Of a DNA stretch of 64,000 nucleotides, positions 15,924-24,743 are shown one piece after another. Source of the stretch: Flavobacterium sp. HJ-32-4 (GTDB taxonomy: Bacteria > Bacteroidota > Bacteroidia > Flavobacteriales > Flavobacteriaceae); contig NZ_CP092832.1 of NCBI RefSeq assembly GCF_022532105.1, positions 2,199,001 to 2,263,000 of the forward strand. Reading direction: 5' to 3'. The position numbers were made by a program, and so were the translations under genes. Below the pieces are notes generated by a model that was not told where the DNA came from, made no database searches, and saw nothing but the letters and a program-made list of their open reading frames with translations. Position 1 is the first letter of the stretch. Every line of letters begins with the position of its first letter.

Positions 15924-17696
15924 ATGTCTGAATTGACAAAAACACAAGCGGATTTCCTCGACACATTCAACTGGGATAACTACCAGGAAGGTATCGATGC
16001 CGTTGACGCAAAGAACCTGAAAGAATTCGAAGACCTGGTTGCCAAGACCTTCATCGATACCGATCAGGAAGAAGTAGTGGAAGGTACGGTAGTGCGTATC
16101 ACCGATCGTGACGCTATCGTTGACATCAACGCGAAATCCGAAGGTGTGATTTCATTGAACGAATTCCGTTACAACCCGAACCTGAAGGTAGGGGACAAAG
16201 TAGAAGTTTTGATCGACGTTCGCGAAGACAAAACCGGACAACTCGTTCTTTCTCACCGTAAAGCACGCACCATCAAGGCATGGGATCGCGTGATCAATGC
16301 AAACGAAACAGGCGAAATCGTAAACGGTTTCGTAAAATGCCGTACGAAAGGCGGTATGATCGTAGACGTGTTTGGTATCGAGGCGTTCCTTCCAGGTTCG
16401 CAGATCGATGTGAAGCCAATCCGCGATTACGATCAGTATGTGAACAAGATGATGGAATTCAAAGTGGTGAAAATCAACCACGAATTCAAGAACGTCGTCG
16501 TGTCGCACAAAGCGCTTATCGAGGCCGATATCGAAGTACAGAAGAAAGAGATCATCGGGCAGCTTGAAAAAGGCCAGGTACTCGAAGGTGTGGTTAAAAA
16601 CATCACGTCATACGGTGTCTTCATCGACCTGGGCGGCGTAGACGGATTGATCCACATCACCGACCTGTCATGGTCACGTATCAACCACCCGAGCGAAGTA
16701 CTCGAACTGGATCAGAAACTCAACGTCGTTATCCTTGATTTCGATGACGAGAAAACACGTATCCAATTGGGTCTGAAGCAACTTCACCCACACCCATGGG
16801 ATGCCCTTGACCCGAACGTTGCCGTTGGTGACAAGGTAAAAGGTAAAGTAGTGGTTATCGCTGACTATGGTGCTTTCATCGAAGTAGCTGAAGGTGTAGA
16901 AGGTCTGATCCACGTTTCTGAAATGTCATGGTCTACGCACTTGCGTTCGGCTCAGGACTTCGTAAAAGTGGGCGACGTGGTAGAAGCTGTCATCCTGACA
17001 CTTGACCGCGAAGACCGTAAGATGTCACTTGGTATCAAGCAATTGTCGCAAGATCCATGGACCGACATCACGTCTAAATATCCAGTTGGTTCTAAGCACA
17101 CCGGTACGGTTCGCAACTTCACCAACTTCGGTGTATTCGTGGAACTGGAAGAAGGTATCGACGGACTCGTGTATATCTCTGACCTTTCCTGGACGAAGAA
17201 AGTGAAGCACCCATCTGAAGTGGTTGCAGTTGGCGATAAGATCGATGTCGTAGTGCTCGAACTGGACGTTGACGGACGCAAACTGTCACTTGGTCACAAG
17301 CAGACACAACCGAACCCTTGGGACAAGCACGAAGCGGCTTTCGGCGTAGGAACCGTTCACACGGGTACTATTGCGGAGATCGTAGACAAAGGTGCTACAG
17401 TTGACTTCGGCGATGACGTAGTCGCTTTCATCCCTTCCCGTCACCTTGAAAAAGAAGACGGCAAGAAACTGAAAAAAGGCGAAACGGCTGAATTCAAAGT
17501 AATCGAGTTCAATAAAGAGTTCAAACGTGTTGTAGCGTCACACAGCGCTACCTTCCGTGAGGAAGAGGAGAAAAATGTTCGTGCAGCTGCAGAGAACAAT
17601 TCTTCCAACAACACCAACGCGGCTCCACAGACACTTGGTGACAACAACGACATCCTCGCCGCTTTGAAAGCGAAGATGGAGAAAGGAGAGAAGTAA
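15924..17696 (+). CDS. rpsA: 30S ribosomal protein S1
   Basis: The 590-residue protein consists of about six S1 (OB-fold) RNA-binding domains. Repeated signatures such as GVVKNITSYGVFIDLGGVDG, KVVVIADYGAFIEVAEGVEG and TVRNFTNFGVFVELEEGIDG, each followed by LIHITDLSW-like strands, mark domains three to five. The C-terminal tail is Asn-rich (NNSSNNTNAAPQ) and acidic. S1 brings mRNA to the 30S subunit; in Bacteroidota, where Shine-Dalgarno use is weak, it is likely to be important. Codon use is strongly biased, as expected of a highly expressed gene. It has its own promoter and terminator. Confidence 0.97.
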   Translation: MSELTKTQADFLDTFNWDNYQEGIDAVDAKNLKEFEDLVAKTFIDTDQEEVVEGTVVRITDRDAIVDINAKSEGVISLNEFRYNPNLKVGDKVEVLIDVREDKTGQLVLSHRKARTIKAWDRVINANETGEIVNGFVKCRTKGGMIVDVFGIEAFLPGSQIDVKPIRDYDQYVNKMMEFKVVKINHEFKNVVVSHKALIEADIEVQKKEIIGQLEKGQVLEGVVKNITSYGVFIDLGGVDGLIHITDLSWSRINHPSEVLELDQKLNVVILDFDDEKTRIQLGLKQLHPHPWDALDPNVAVGDKVKGKVVVIADYGAFIEVAEGVEGLIHVSEMSWSTHLRSAQDFVKVGDVVEAVILTLDREDRKMSLGIKQLSQDPWTDITSKYPVGSKHTGTVRNFTNFGVFVELEEGIDGLVYISDLSWTKKVKHPSEVVAVGDKIDVVVLELDVDGRKLSLGHKQTQPNPWDKHEAAFGVGTVHTGTIAEIVDKGATVDFGDDVVAFIPSRHLEKEDGKKLKKGETAEFKVIEFNKEFKRVVASHSATFREEEEKNVRAAAENNSSNNTNAAPQTLGDNNDILAALKAKMEKGEK

Positions 17697-17713
17697 TTTT
17701 TTCTTAGATAGTG

Positions 17714-17746
17714 AAAAGCCCTGCAGCAATGCGGGGCTTTTTTTTG
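17714..17746 (+). terminator. Intrinsic terminator after rpsA
   Basis: AAAAGCCCTGCA pairs with TGCGGGGCTTTT around a GCAA loop, with a run of eight T, 17 bp after the rpsA stop codon. Confidence 0.9.
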
Positions 17747-17817
17747 GATAAACGATTTTTTATCTAACTTGCCGACAATGGTTTACGTTATTTAAACCAT
17801 TGTAAATCAAAAAGTCT

Positions 17818-19767
17818 ATGAGGAAAATCTACTTCTGCCTGTTGCTACTCATCTCGGCGTATGTAAAGGCGCAAATCGTCAATATCCCGGATGCCGCCTT
17901 TAAAAGTATGCTCCTGCAGGCCGATGTGGACAACGAGATTGCAAATAACCTGAAAATCGACGCCAACAACGATGGTGAAATCCAGGTGGAGGAGGCGCTC
18001 AGTGTGGTTACGCTTTCAGTAGCGAGCGACCAGATTGCAAATCTTGAAGGGTTAGGTTCGTTTTCGAATGTGCTTTTTTTGACTGTAGGTGGAAACCTGC
18101 AACTTACCGAAGTCGATCTGGACAATCTACACAATTTGGTTTCCGTTACATGCAACGGTACAGGGATTTCGACTTTAGACTTCTCGCAGACCAAAGTAAA
18201 GTATTTCGTCGTAAACAATAATCCGCAATTGGCGACTTTGCTTATCAAGAACGGGGTACGATCGCAGAACACGTTTCCTATTGGCATCGGAAGTATGGTG
18301 AACTTCAGCGGAAATCCCAGTCTTTCCTATATCTGCGTAGACGAATCAGAAGCGGGTTTCATCCAAAGCCAGGCCAATCAGGCTGCACCGGAAGTATCCG
18401 TAAATTCCTACTGCTCCTTCATTCCCGGAGGCGTCATTTATTCGATAACGGGAACCAACCGGTTCGACGCGACCTCAAACGGATGTGATACAAATGATCT
18501 ACCCTATAATCAGATAAAAATAAATGTTTCGAACGGAGACACGGATACCGATACATACATCAGTCCGGAAGGCGATTATTCCGTTTATATGGGTGGCGGC
18601 GATTACACGCTTACACCACTACTTGAAAATCCGGCGTATTTTACCGTGACACCGGCCTCCCTAACGGCATCATTTCCGGCCGACAGTTCTCCGGTAAGTG
18701 CCGATTTTTGTGTAACCGCTAACGGAGTCAAACACGATGTAGACGTAATGGTAGTACCCATCAATGTCGCCATTCCCGGTTTTCCTGTCAAATACCGCAT
18801 CATTTGTCGCAATATCGGCAACCAGCCCGCCTTCGGCACCGTGCAGTTCACGTATGACGGTTCGGTAATGGCACTTGCGAATGCAGGCGGAGGTGTGTCG
18901 AGTCCGGGAAGTCTGACGTTTACGTACGGTGGGTATCCCATAACCACGACCTGGGAATACAACGTCGAGTTCGTGCTCAATACACCGACCGCAAACCCGC
19001 CACTCAATTCAGGTGACGTGCTTACGTTCACGGCTACGATGACAGGATCGATGGGAACGGATGAGAATCAGGAGGACAATACATTTACGTTGCACCAGAC
19101 CGTCTTCAACTCTATGGACCCCAACGACAAAACCTGTCTGGAAGGCACGACGATTGATCCGTCAATGGCCGGAAAATACGTCCATTACCTGATTCGATTT
19201 GAAAATACAGGAACCGCAAATGCGCAGAATATTGTCGTGAAGGACGTAATCGACACTACCAAATTTGACATGTCGTCCCTTATTCCGCTTGACGGCAGTC
19301 ATCCTTTTACAACGCGTATCACATCAACCAACAAGGTAGAGTTCATTTTCGAAAACATCCAACTGCCGTTCGACGATGCCAACAATGACGGCTTTGTAGC
19401 GTTTAAGATCAAGACAAAGCCCACACTGCTAGCCGGAGATAATTTCAGTAACGCTGCGAGCATCTACTTCGATTATAATGCACCCATTGTAACGAATACA
19501 GCGACGACAACCCTGCAAGCGCTTGGCGCTTCTGACTTCGATTTCGACCGTTACGTCACCATATGGCCCAATCCGGTATCGGATGTGCTGCATATTGAAA
19601 GCACATATGATCGATGGTCGGCCGATATTTTCGATGGAGGCGGACACTTAGTCGCCACATTCACAGGGTCAGATTGCATCGACCTGACATTCCTGCCAAC
19701 GGGAACCTACTTCCTGAGGGTCCGTACAAAAGGCGGGACGGCAGGCACAAAATTGATAAAACGATAA
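17818..19767 (+). CDS. Secreted type IX cargo protein with repeat domain and C-terminal sorting signal
   Basis: The 649-residue protein has a signal peptide (MRKIYFCLLLLISAYVKAQ). Residues 20-60 carry an EF-hand-like segment DANNDGEIQVEEAL, followed by a short leucine-rich-like region. The middle contains SFDPNDKTC-type sequence (here SMDPNDKTCLEGTTI), which marks the DUF11/DUF7619-like adhesion module of Bacteroidota surface proteins. The last 80 residues are a type A sorting domain (FDRYVTIWPNPVSDVLHIES ending KLIKR). It is probably exported by the type IX system and bound to the surface. Its closest relative in the window is the next gene, with which it shares the same domain order and C-terminal 270 residues. 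Confidence 0.85.
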   Translation: MRKIYFCLLLLISAYVKAQIVNIPDAAFKSMLLQADVDNEIANNLKIDANNDGEIQVEEALSVVTLSVASDQIANLEGLGSFSNVLFLTVGGNLQLTEVDLDNLHNLVSVTCNGTGISTLDFSQTKVKYFVVNNNPQLATLLIKNGVRSQNTFPIGIGSMVNFSGNPSLSYICVDESEAGFIQSQANQAAPEVSVNSYCSFIPGGVIYSITGTNRFDATSNGCDTNDLPYNQIKINVSNGDTDTDTYISPEGDYSVYMGGGDYTLTPLLENPAYFTVTPASLTASFPADSSPVSADFCVTANGVKHDVDVMVVPINVAIPGFPVKYRIICRNIGNQPAFGTVQFTYDGSVMALANAGGGVSSPGSLTFTYGGYPITTTWEYNVEFVLNTPTANPPLNSGDVLTFTATMTGSMGTDENQEDNTFTLHQTVFNSMDPNDKTCLEGTTIDPSMAGKYVHYLIRFENTGTANAQNIVVKDVIDTTKFDMSSLIPLDGSHPFTTRITSTNKVEFIFENIQLPFDDANNDGFVAFKIKTKPTLLAGDNFSNAASIYFDYNAPIVTNTATTTLQALGASDFDFDRYVTIWPNPVSDVLHIESTYDRWSADIFDGGGHLVATFTGSDCIDLTFLPTGTYFLRVRTKGGTAGTKLIKR

Positions 19768-19871
19768 TGAATGAAATCTCGTCCGCAGTTTCTGTCGGGT
19801 AGGAGTAACCGTATATCTTTGTAACGCGCTTGTAGCGTCACTGTGACCTGACGCGGGTCGGAGCAGTGTCT

Positions 19872-19879
19872 TAAATTTG
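19872..19879 (+). promoter_or_regulatory. Possible -7 box before the second cargo gene
   Basis: TAAATTTG fits TAnnTTTG five bp before the ATG at 19885; a second match, TATCTTTG, is at 19814-19821. The latter leaves a more usual leader of about 60 nt. Which one is used cannot be decided from the sequence. Confidence 0.4.
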
Positions 19880-19884
19880 TAATT

Positions 19885-22650
19885 ATGAGAAACCTGTGTT
19901 TTTTATCGATTGTTTTTTTAATGTCGATTTCTGCGAAAGCGCAGAATATTGTATTCCCGGACGTAGCACTCAAGAATTATCTTTTGTCTGCCAATGCGGG
20001 AAATACAATCGCAAGGGGCGTTAACTCTTACATCGACATCGACACAAACAATGATAATGAAATTTCGGTTGTGGAAGCGCAGGAAGTTATTTCCTTGAAT
20101 CTTGATAACAATTTTTTGTCCGATTTTACGGGATTGCAGGAGTTCGGTAACCTGACCGGACTTTCTATCAAATCCGCGTTATTGGAGAATTTAAGTTTAT
20201 CTAATTTCCCTGGGCTGATATATCTTGGTGTTCGGGGTACCGAACTTAAGACAGTTTCATTAACGAACTTTCCATCTTTGACGAATTTTGTTTCGCAGGC
20301 AACTTACATTCATACCCTTACGTTTTCTGGGGCGCCTAACGTAAGTACCATTTCAATGGCGTATAATTTCCATACCGAAGGACTTCCTTTGCTGTCTCTG
20401 GATTTATCGTCCTGCCCGAATCTCCAGCAGTTCCTTTCGGCTAATTCCGATTTTGGCGATCTCGTTTTTCCAAACATAAATACACTTAAGACCATCCAAT
20501 TGACGGAAAGTGAAGTGAGTTCGATTTCATGGTCAGGATGCAATAATTTGGAGACTCTTGTGACTCCGGTCGGTGCGGCTGTATCGGCGGATCTTACCGG
20601 GCTTAGCCTGTTACAGACACTAGATTTGGCAGGGAATAATCTACAGAATGTTAATCTCGATCAGTGCCCGATCCTTCGAAACTTGTCGTTGACCGGCGCG
20701 TTTACGTCGGTGGATACCTCGGTACTTCCCCTATTGGAATCGCTTAAGTTGGTCCAAGTGCTAAATCTGACTCAGTTGGATTTAAGCCAAAACGAGAATC
20801 TGAAAGTGCTGAACATTGGCCAGATGGGAATTACAGACTTCACACTGACTTCCTGCCCGTTATTGACGAATCTTTATATATCGAGTTGCGATTTATTGAC
20901 GAATATAGAGGTAACGAACCACGAGAATCTTTACGAGGTATATCTGGGCAACAATCCGCAGCTCGTTTCATTGAATCTCTCGGCATCGCCTTCTCTATTG
21001 CGGATACGGTCGACTAATGGTGTGTTGCAAAGTGTCAATGTAAGTGAATGTCCGTCACTAACCCAGTTGAACTTAGCTAATAACCAGTTGACTACAATAG
21101 ACGTTTCGTCATCGCCATTACTCGATGAACTGAGAGTAAATGGCTGCCCTAATTTACAGTCTATATTTGCAAAGAACGGTTCAATTGAATCAACTTTTAC
21201 CTTTGGGCCGTCGGTGCAGTATATCTGCGCGGATGAAGGTCAGATTGCCGCGCTACAGGCAGTGCCAGCCAATGCTAATATCGAAATCAACACCTATTGT
21301 ACGACGGTGCCGGCAGGAACGTTTTATACCATGTCAGGCATTTCAAGATTCGATGAGAACGCGAACGGATGCGAGGAAGGCGACGCCATTTTCACAAGGT
21401 TTAAAATCGGTATCACAGGTCCTCAATTATCAGGCTCCATAGGTGCGGGTGCCGCAGGTGAATATTCTTCCTATTGTGGTTCGGGAAACTTTACCCTTAC
21501 ACCCGTTCTTGAGAACCCTTCTTATTTCAATGTGTCGCCAGCATCAATTCCGGTGAGTTTTCCCAGTATGTCGTCGCCGGCCGATATCAGCTTTTGCCTT
21601 ACGCCGAATGGAATAAAGCATGACTTGGATGTTACGGTCATACCCCTGAACGATGGTATCCCGGGAATGCATGCCCGTTACAGGGTTCTTTGTAGAAATC
21701 TCGGTAACCAGACAGAAACGGGTACGGTTCAGTTCACCTATAACCCATCCTTGATGGAGGTAGCAGATGCGGGGGGCGGCACTGCGAACTCAGGAAGTTT
21801 GAGTTTCAATTTCGCTGAACAATCAGTTAGCAGTACTTGGTGGTATGACATCGATTTTGTTTTAAATACGCCCTCCGATTCACCTGCATTAAATGGGGGT
21901 GACATCCTTCAGATGACCGCAACTATATCGACAACTAATACTGACTTCGTCCCGGCAGACAATACTGCAACACTACGCCAAACCCTGGTTAATTCCTTTG
22001 ATCCTAACGATAAAACCTGCCTTGAAGGAAATATCATCGCTCCATCAATGGCGGGTAAATACGTGCATTACGTAATTCGATTTGAAAACACGGGGACGGC
22101 CAATGCGCAGAACGTAGTCATCAAAGACGTTATCGACACCACCAAATTCGATGTTTCGTCGTTAATTCCACTTGACGGTAGCCATCCCTTTAGAACACGT
22201 GTCACATCCACAAACAAAGTGGAGTTTATTTTCGAAAACATCCAACTTCCTTTTGATGACGCGAACAATGACGGCTTTGTTGCCTTCAAAATTAAGACCA
22301 AACCTACCCTCGTCGTCGGTAACACCTTCAGCAATAAAGCCGGTATTTACTTCGACTACAACCTGCCAATTATTACCAATACAGCTACAACCACGTTGCA
22401 GATTTTGGAATCCGGTGACTTCGATTTCGACCGTTACTTCACCATATGGCCCAATCCGACATCGGATATACTGCACATTGAAGGCACTTCCGACGTGCGG
22501 TCGGCTGAAGTATACGACCTGACCGGAAGGCTCGTAACGTCTTTCTTACATACCAAAGAAATGGACCTGACGTCGCTGGCTGCCGGAACCTACCTGTTAC
22601 GTGTGCATACGGAAAAAGGCGTGGCGGCTACGCGTTTCGTCAAACAGTAA
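19885..22650 (+). CDS. Secreted leucine-rich-repeat type IX cargo protein
   Basis: This 921-residue protein is a longer paralogue of the preceding gene. After the signal peptide (MRNLCFLSIVFLMSISAKAQ) comes the same start IVFPDVALKNYLLSANAGN and an acidic DTNNDNEISVVEAQ segment. About 17 irregular leucine-rich repeats of 20-24 residues follow (residues about 60-430; for example LDLSSCPNLQQ, LDLAGNNLQNVNLDQCPIL, LNLANNQLTTIDVSSSPLL). The C-terminal half repeats the NSFDPNDKTCLEGN module and ends with a sorting domain (FDRYFTIWPNPTSDILHIEG, ending RFVKQ). The LRR part is visibly more AT-rich than the neighbouring genes. The role is probably surface adhesion or binding; the ligand is unknown. 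Confidence 0.87.
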   Translation: MRNLCFLSIVFLMSISAKAQNIVFPDVALKNYLLSANAGNTIARGVNSYIDIDTNNDNEISVVEAQEVISLNLDNNFLSDFTGLQEFGNLTGLSIKSALLENLSLSNFPGLIYLGVRGTELKTVSLTNFPSLTNFVSQATYIHTLTFSGAPNVSTISMAYNFHTEGLPLLSLDLSSCPNLQQFLSANSDFGDLVFPNINTLKTIQLTESEVSSISWSGCNNLETLVTPVGAAVSADLTGLSLLQTLDLAGNNLQNVNLDQCPILRNLSLTGAFTSVDTSVLPLLESLKLVQVLNLTQLDLSQNENLKVLNIGQMGITDFTLTSCPLLTNLYISSCDLLTNIEVTNHENLYEVYLGNNPQLVSLNLSASPSLLRIRSTNGVLQSVNVSECPSLTQLNLANNQLTTIDVSSSPLLDELRVNGCPNLQSIFAKNGSIESTFTFGPSVQYICADEGQIAALQAVPANANIEINTYCTTVPAGTFYTMSGISRFDENANGCEEGDAIFTRFKIGITGPQLSGSIGAGAAGEYSSYCGSGNFTLTPVLENPSYFNVSPASIPVSFPSMSSPADISFCLTPNGIKHDLDVTVIPLNDGIPGMHARYRVLCRNLGNQTETGTVQFTYNPSLMEVADAGGGTANSGSLSFNFAEQSVSSTWWYDIDFVLNTPSDSPALNGGDILQMTATISTTNTDFVPADNTATLRQTLVNSFDPNDKTCLEGNIIAPSMAGKYVHYVIRFENTGTANAQNVVIKDVIDTTKFDVSSLIPLDGSHPFRTRVTSTNKVEFIFENIQLPFDDANNDGFVAFKIKTKPTLVVGNTFSNKAGIYFDYNLPIITNTATTTLQILESGDFDFDRYFTIWPNPTSDILHIEGTSDVRSAEVYDLTGRLVTSFLHTKEMDLTSLAAGTYLLRVHTEKGVAATRFVKQ

Positions 22651-22655
22651 AGTAA

Positions 22656-23357
22656 TCAGTTCGAAAACTCACTGTCCCAAATAACCTCATTGAAGTTCTT
22701 TCCTTTCCAGAAGCAATAGTAGATGGCGATACCACATACGCCCTTGAAGATGAAGAGGAAGGAAACGAAGTTGATGATCTCGGGTGAAGCACCTACGTGG
22801 AAAGTATCGGGGATAAGTGCCGTCAACAGGATGCTTACTACCAACAGGAAGCCCAACAGGCGAAGGAAATTCCGCATCGGCCATACCATCAGTTTCCGCA
22901 ACGGATGCAGGTCGGTTCCCCATTTGTGTACCAGGTAGTAATAATCGTTGCCCAGCGACGCAAACAACAGCGGATCTTCCCGCTTTTTCAACAGGAACAT
23001 CTTGGAGGGCGCCATGACGTGGAATTGGCTCAGTTCGGTGTTATGCGTCCGTTCCAGCTCGCGTATGGCCGTAATCGCCTCCACCGGATATGCCTCTTTG
23101 AAAAAACGGCTGGGCAGGAACCGCAGGCGATAGGTGACGCAGATTTCGCGAATCTGGTCAATATGGTAAATGCGCCCGGTATCGAGCAGATCGAAGTCAA
23201 ACTGATTGGGCGTCGAGGTGGTGGTGGCCAGCCGTTCACTAACGGTAGTGCGCTTCCGGCTTTCTTCGTCAATCCATCCTCTCACCGCGTTTAAAAAGGC
23301 GTCACCCGCCTTCGCCCGCTGTCTCTCCAGTTTTTTGGCGATGTCAATGCGTTCCAT
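22656..23357 (-). CDS. Membrane protein of unknown function with two membrane segments
   Basis: The 233-residue protein starts at MERIDIAKKLERQRAKAG (ATG at 23357); an upstream in-frame ATG at 23387 adds ten residues. The first half is soluble and charged, with no motif I recognise. Two hydrophobic segments lie near residues 160-185 (NFLRLLGFLLVVSILLTALI) and 195-220 (IINFVSFLFIFKGVCGIAIYY), followed by a short tail. It is transcribed alone and converges on the LRR gene with 5 bp between the stop codons. The family appears conserved in flavobacteria, but I know no function. Confidence 0.6.
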   Translation of the reverse strand: MERIDIAKKLERQRAKAGDAFLNAVRGWIDEESRKRTTVSERLATTTSTPNQFDFDLLDTGRIYHIDQIREICVTYRLRFLPSRFFKEAYPVEAITAIRELERTHNTELSQFHVMAPSKMFLLKKREDPLLFASLGNDYYYLVHKWGTDLHPLRKLMVWPMRNFLRLLGFLLVVSILLTALIPDTFHVGASPEIINFVSFLFIFKGVCGIAIYYCFWKGKNFNEVIWDSEFSN

Positions 23358-23503
23358 GCTCGTTCTTTTTTGCTCTAATTTACGCAATAGCGTGTTGCGC
23401 GTGCGTTAAAATTAAAGCGTTTTAAAATGTAATGTATGGGTAAGATGGTGAAAATGAGCCGTCGGTAAACGCACTACCTTTAAGATACTAAAATACACGT
23501 ATC

Positions 23504-23992
23504 ATGAAACCTACCTATTCGTTTTTCGCTACCGTTTGCCTGTCGCTGTTCCTGGCGACTACTACCTATGCCCAGAAACAAAACGTGCTGGCGGGTGCCG
23601 CGGCGGATCAGAACACCTCCGAATTTGCCGCCAAGGCCCGTGAAGCAGGGCTTGCCCATTTGCTCTCCGGAAAAGGATCGTTTACCATTTTCGCCCCTAC
23701 CAATAGCCATTTCAACGCCGGTTCCGCCAAAGGCGATGCGCTTCGATCGATGGTCAGCTATTATATAGTGCCCGGGAAAATCGACTCGGCTGTATTGGCC
23801 CGCGATATTGAAGACGGCTCCGGACGCGCCATTTATACCTCACTCGAAGGCGGCAAGCTTTGGGCGATGAAAGAAGGCAACCGCTTTGTCATCAAAGATG
23901 AAAAAGGCAATACGGTCACCATTAAAGAGGCCGATCATTATATGAGCAATGGCGTCATACACCAACTGGATGGTGTCGCCCTGCAGCAATAG
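23504..23992 (+). CDS. Secreted fasciclin (FAS1) domain protein
   Basis: The 162-residue protein has a signal peptide (ending TTYAQ) and one FAS1 domain. The H1-type motif FTIFAPTNSHF is at about residues 59-69 and the H2-type end GVIHQLDGVAL is at the C-terminus. FAS1 domains mediate extracellular adhesion. A second FAS1 gene follows 143 bp downstream; the two proteins share SLEGGKL/TVEGGKL and KDEKG/VDEKG segments and so are paralogues. A TACCTTTA sequence at about 23474-23481 may be the -7 box. Confidence 0.88.
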   Translation: MKPTYSFFATVCLSLFLATTTYAQKQNVLAGAAADQNTSEFAAKAREAGLAHLLSGKGSFTIFAPTNSHFNAGSAKGDALRSMVSYYIVPGKIDSAVLARDIEDGSGRAIYTSLEGGKLWAMKEGNRFVIKDEKGNTVTIKEADHYMSNGVIHQLDGVALQQ

Positions 23993-24014
23993 AAAGAAGT
24001 ACCCCCACAAGATA

Positions 24015-24039
24015 GCCCGCCTGCAAAGCGGGCTTCTTT
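24015..24039 (+). terminator. Intrinsic terminator between the two FAS1 genes
   Basis: GCCCGC, loop CTGCAAA, GCGGGC, then TTCTTT. The T tract is imperfect. Confidence 0.65.
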
Positions 24040-24135
24040 ATGCCCTTTTCACAAATCGCTGTTAAAAGCGTGATACCGGCAAACCGTCCTTCCTCCGACG
24101 GCGTAAATGGGGGAAACAATAAAATCCAATTTACC

Positions 24136-24693
24136 ATGAAAATGCAAAAAATCATTTCCGCTTTCGCTGTTGCGACCGTATTGTTCACTGCCCAGATGGC
24201 GACCGCGCAAAACAACCCACAGGTGGGCGGCGCACCGATGTATGCGACAAAGAACATCGTAGAAAACGCCGTCAACTCAAAAGACCATACTACGTTGGTG
24301 GCCGCGGTAAAAGCAGCCGGGTTGGTGGAAACGCTGCAGTCGAAAGGCCCGTTCACTGTTTTTGCCCCTACCAATGCGGCGTTCGATAAATTGCCAAAGG
24401 GAACCGTGGAAACACTGGTAAAGCCTGAAAACAAGGCGACGCTGACAAAAGTACTGACCTACCACGTGCTGGCAGGCAAGTATGACAGCAAAGCGATCGC
24501 CGCGGCGATCAAAGCGGGTAACGGAACCGCCGTATTCACCACAGTCGAAGGCGGGAAGCTGAAAGCCATGATGAGCGGTAAGAACCTGGTACTCGTAGAC
24601 GAGAAAGGTGGCAGGTCAATCGTAACGATTGCCGATGTATACCAATCAAACGGCGTCATCCACGTAATCGACACCGTGGTAATGCCCAACTAA
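24136..24693 (+). CDS. Secreted fasciclin (FAS1) domain protein
   Basis: The 185-residue protein starts at ATG 24136 (MKMQKIISAFAVATVLFTAQ), where a signal peptide begins; the open frame extends upstream to 24040 without looking coding. One complete FAS1 domain spans residues about 35-183: FTVFAPTNAAFDKLP, LTKVLTYHVLAGKYDS and GVIHVIDTVVMP are all canonical. It is better conserved than the upstream paralogue. The probable location is the periplasm or cell surface, and the role adhesion-like. Confidence 0.93.
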   Translation: MKMQKIISAFAVATVLFTAQMATAQNNPQVGGAPMYATKNIVENAVNSKDHTTLVAAVKAAGLVETLQSKGPFTVFAPTNAAFDKLPKGTVETLVKPENKATLTKVLTYHVLAGKYDSKAIAAAIKAGNGTAVFTTVEGGKLKAMMSGKNLVLVDEKGGRSIVTIADVYQSNGVIHVIDTVVMPN

Positions 24694-24710
24694 GAAAGTG
24701 CCTGAAAATA

Positions 24711-24740
24711 AGAAATCCCGTCTGATGACGGGATTTTTTT
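24711..24740. terminator. Bidirectional intrinsic terminator
   Basis: AAATCCCGTC, loop TGAT, GACGGGATTT, with a T tract to the right and A-rich sequence to the left, between the converging FAS1 gene and pheT. Confidence 0.85.
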
Positions 24741-24743
24741 GTT

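Noticed and set aside
15716..15931. 71-codon open frame before rpsA
   Set aside because: It consists of translated 7- and 8-bp repeats and the rpsA promoter and leader, so it is not a gene.
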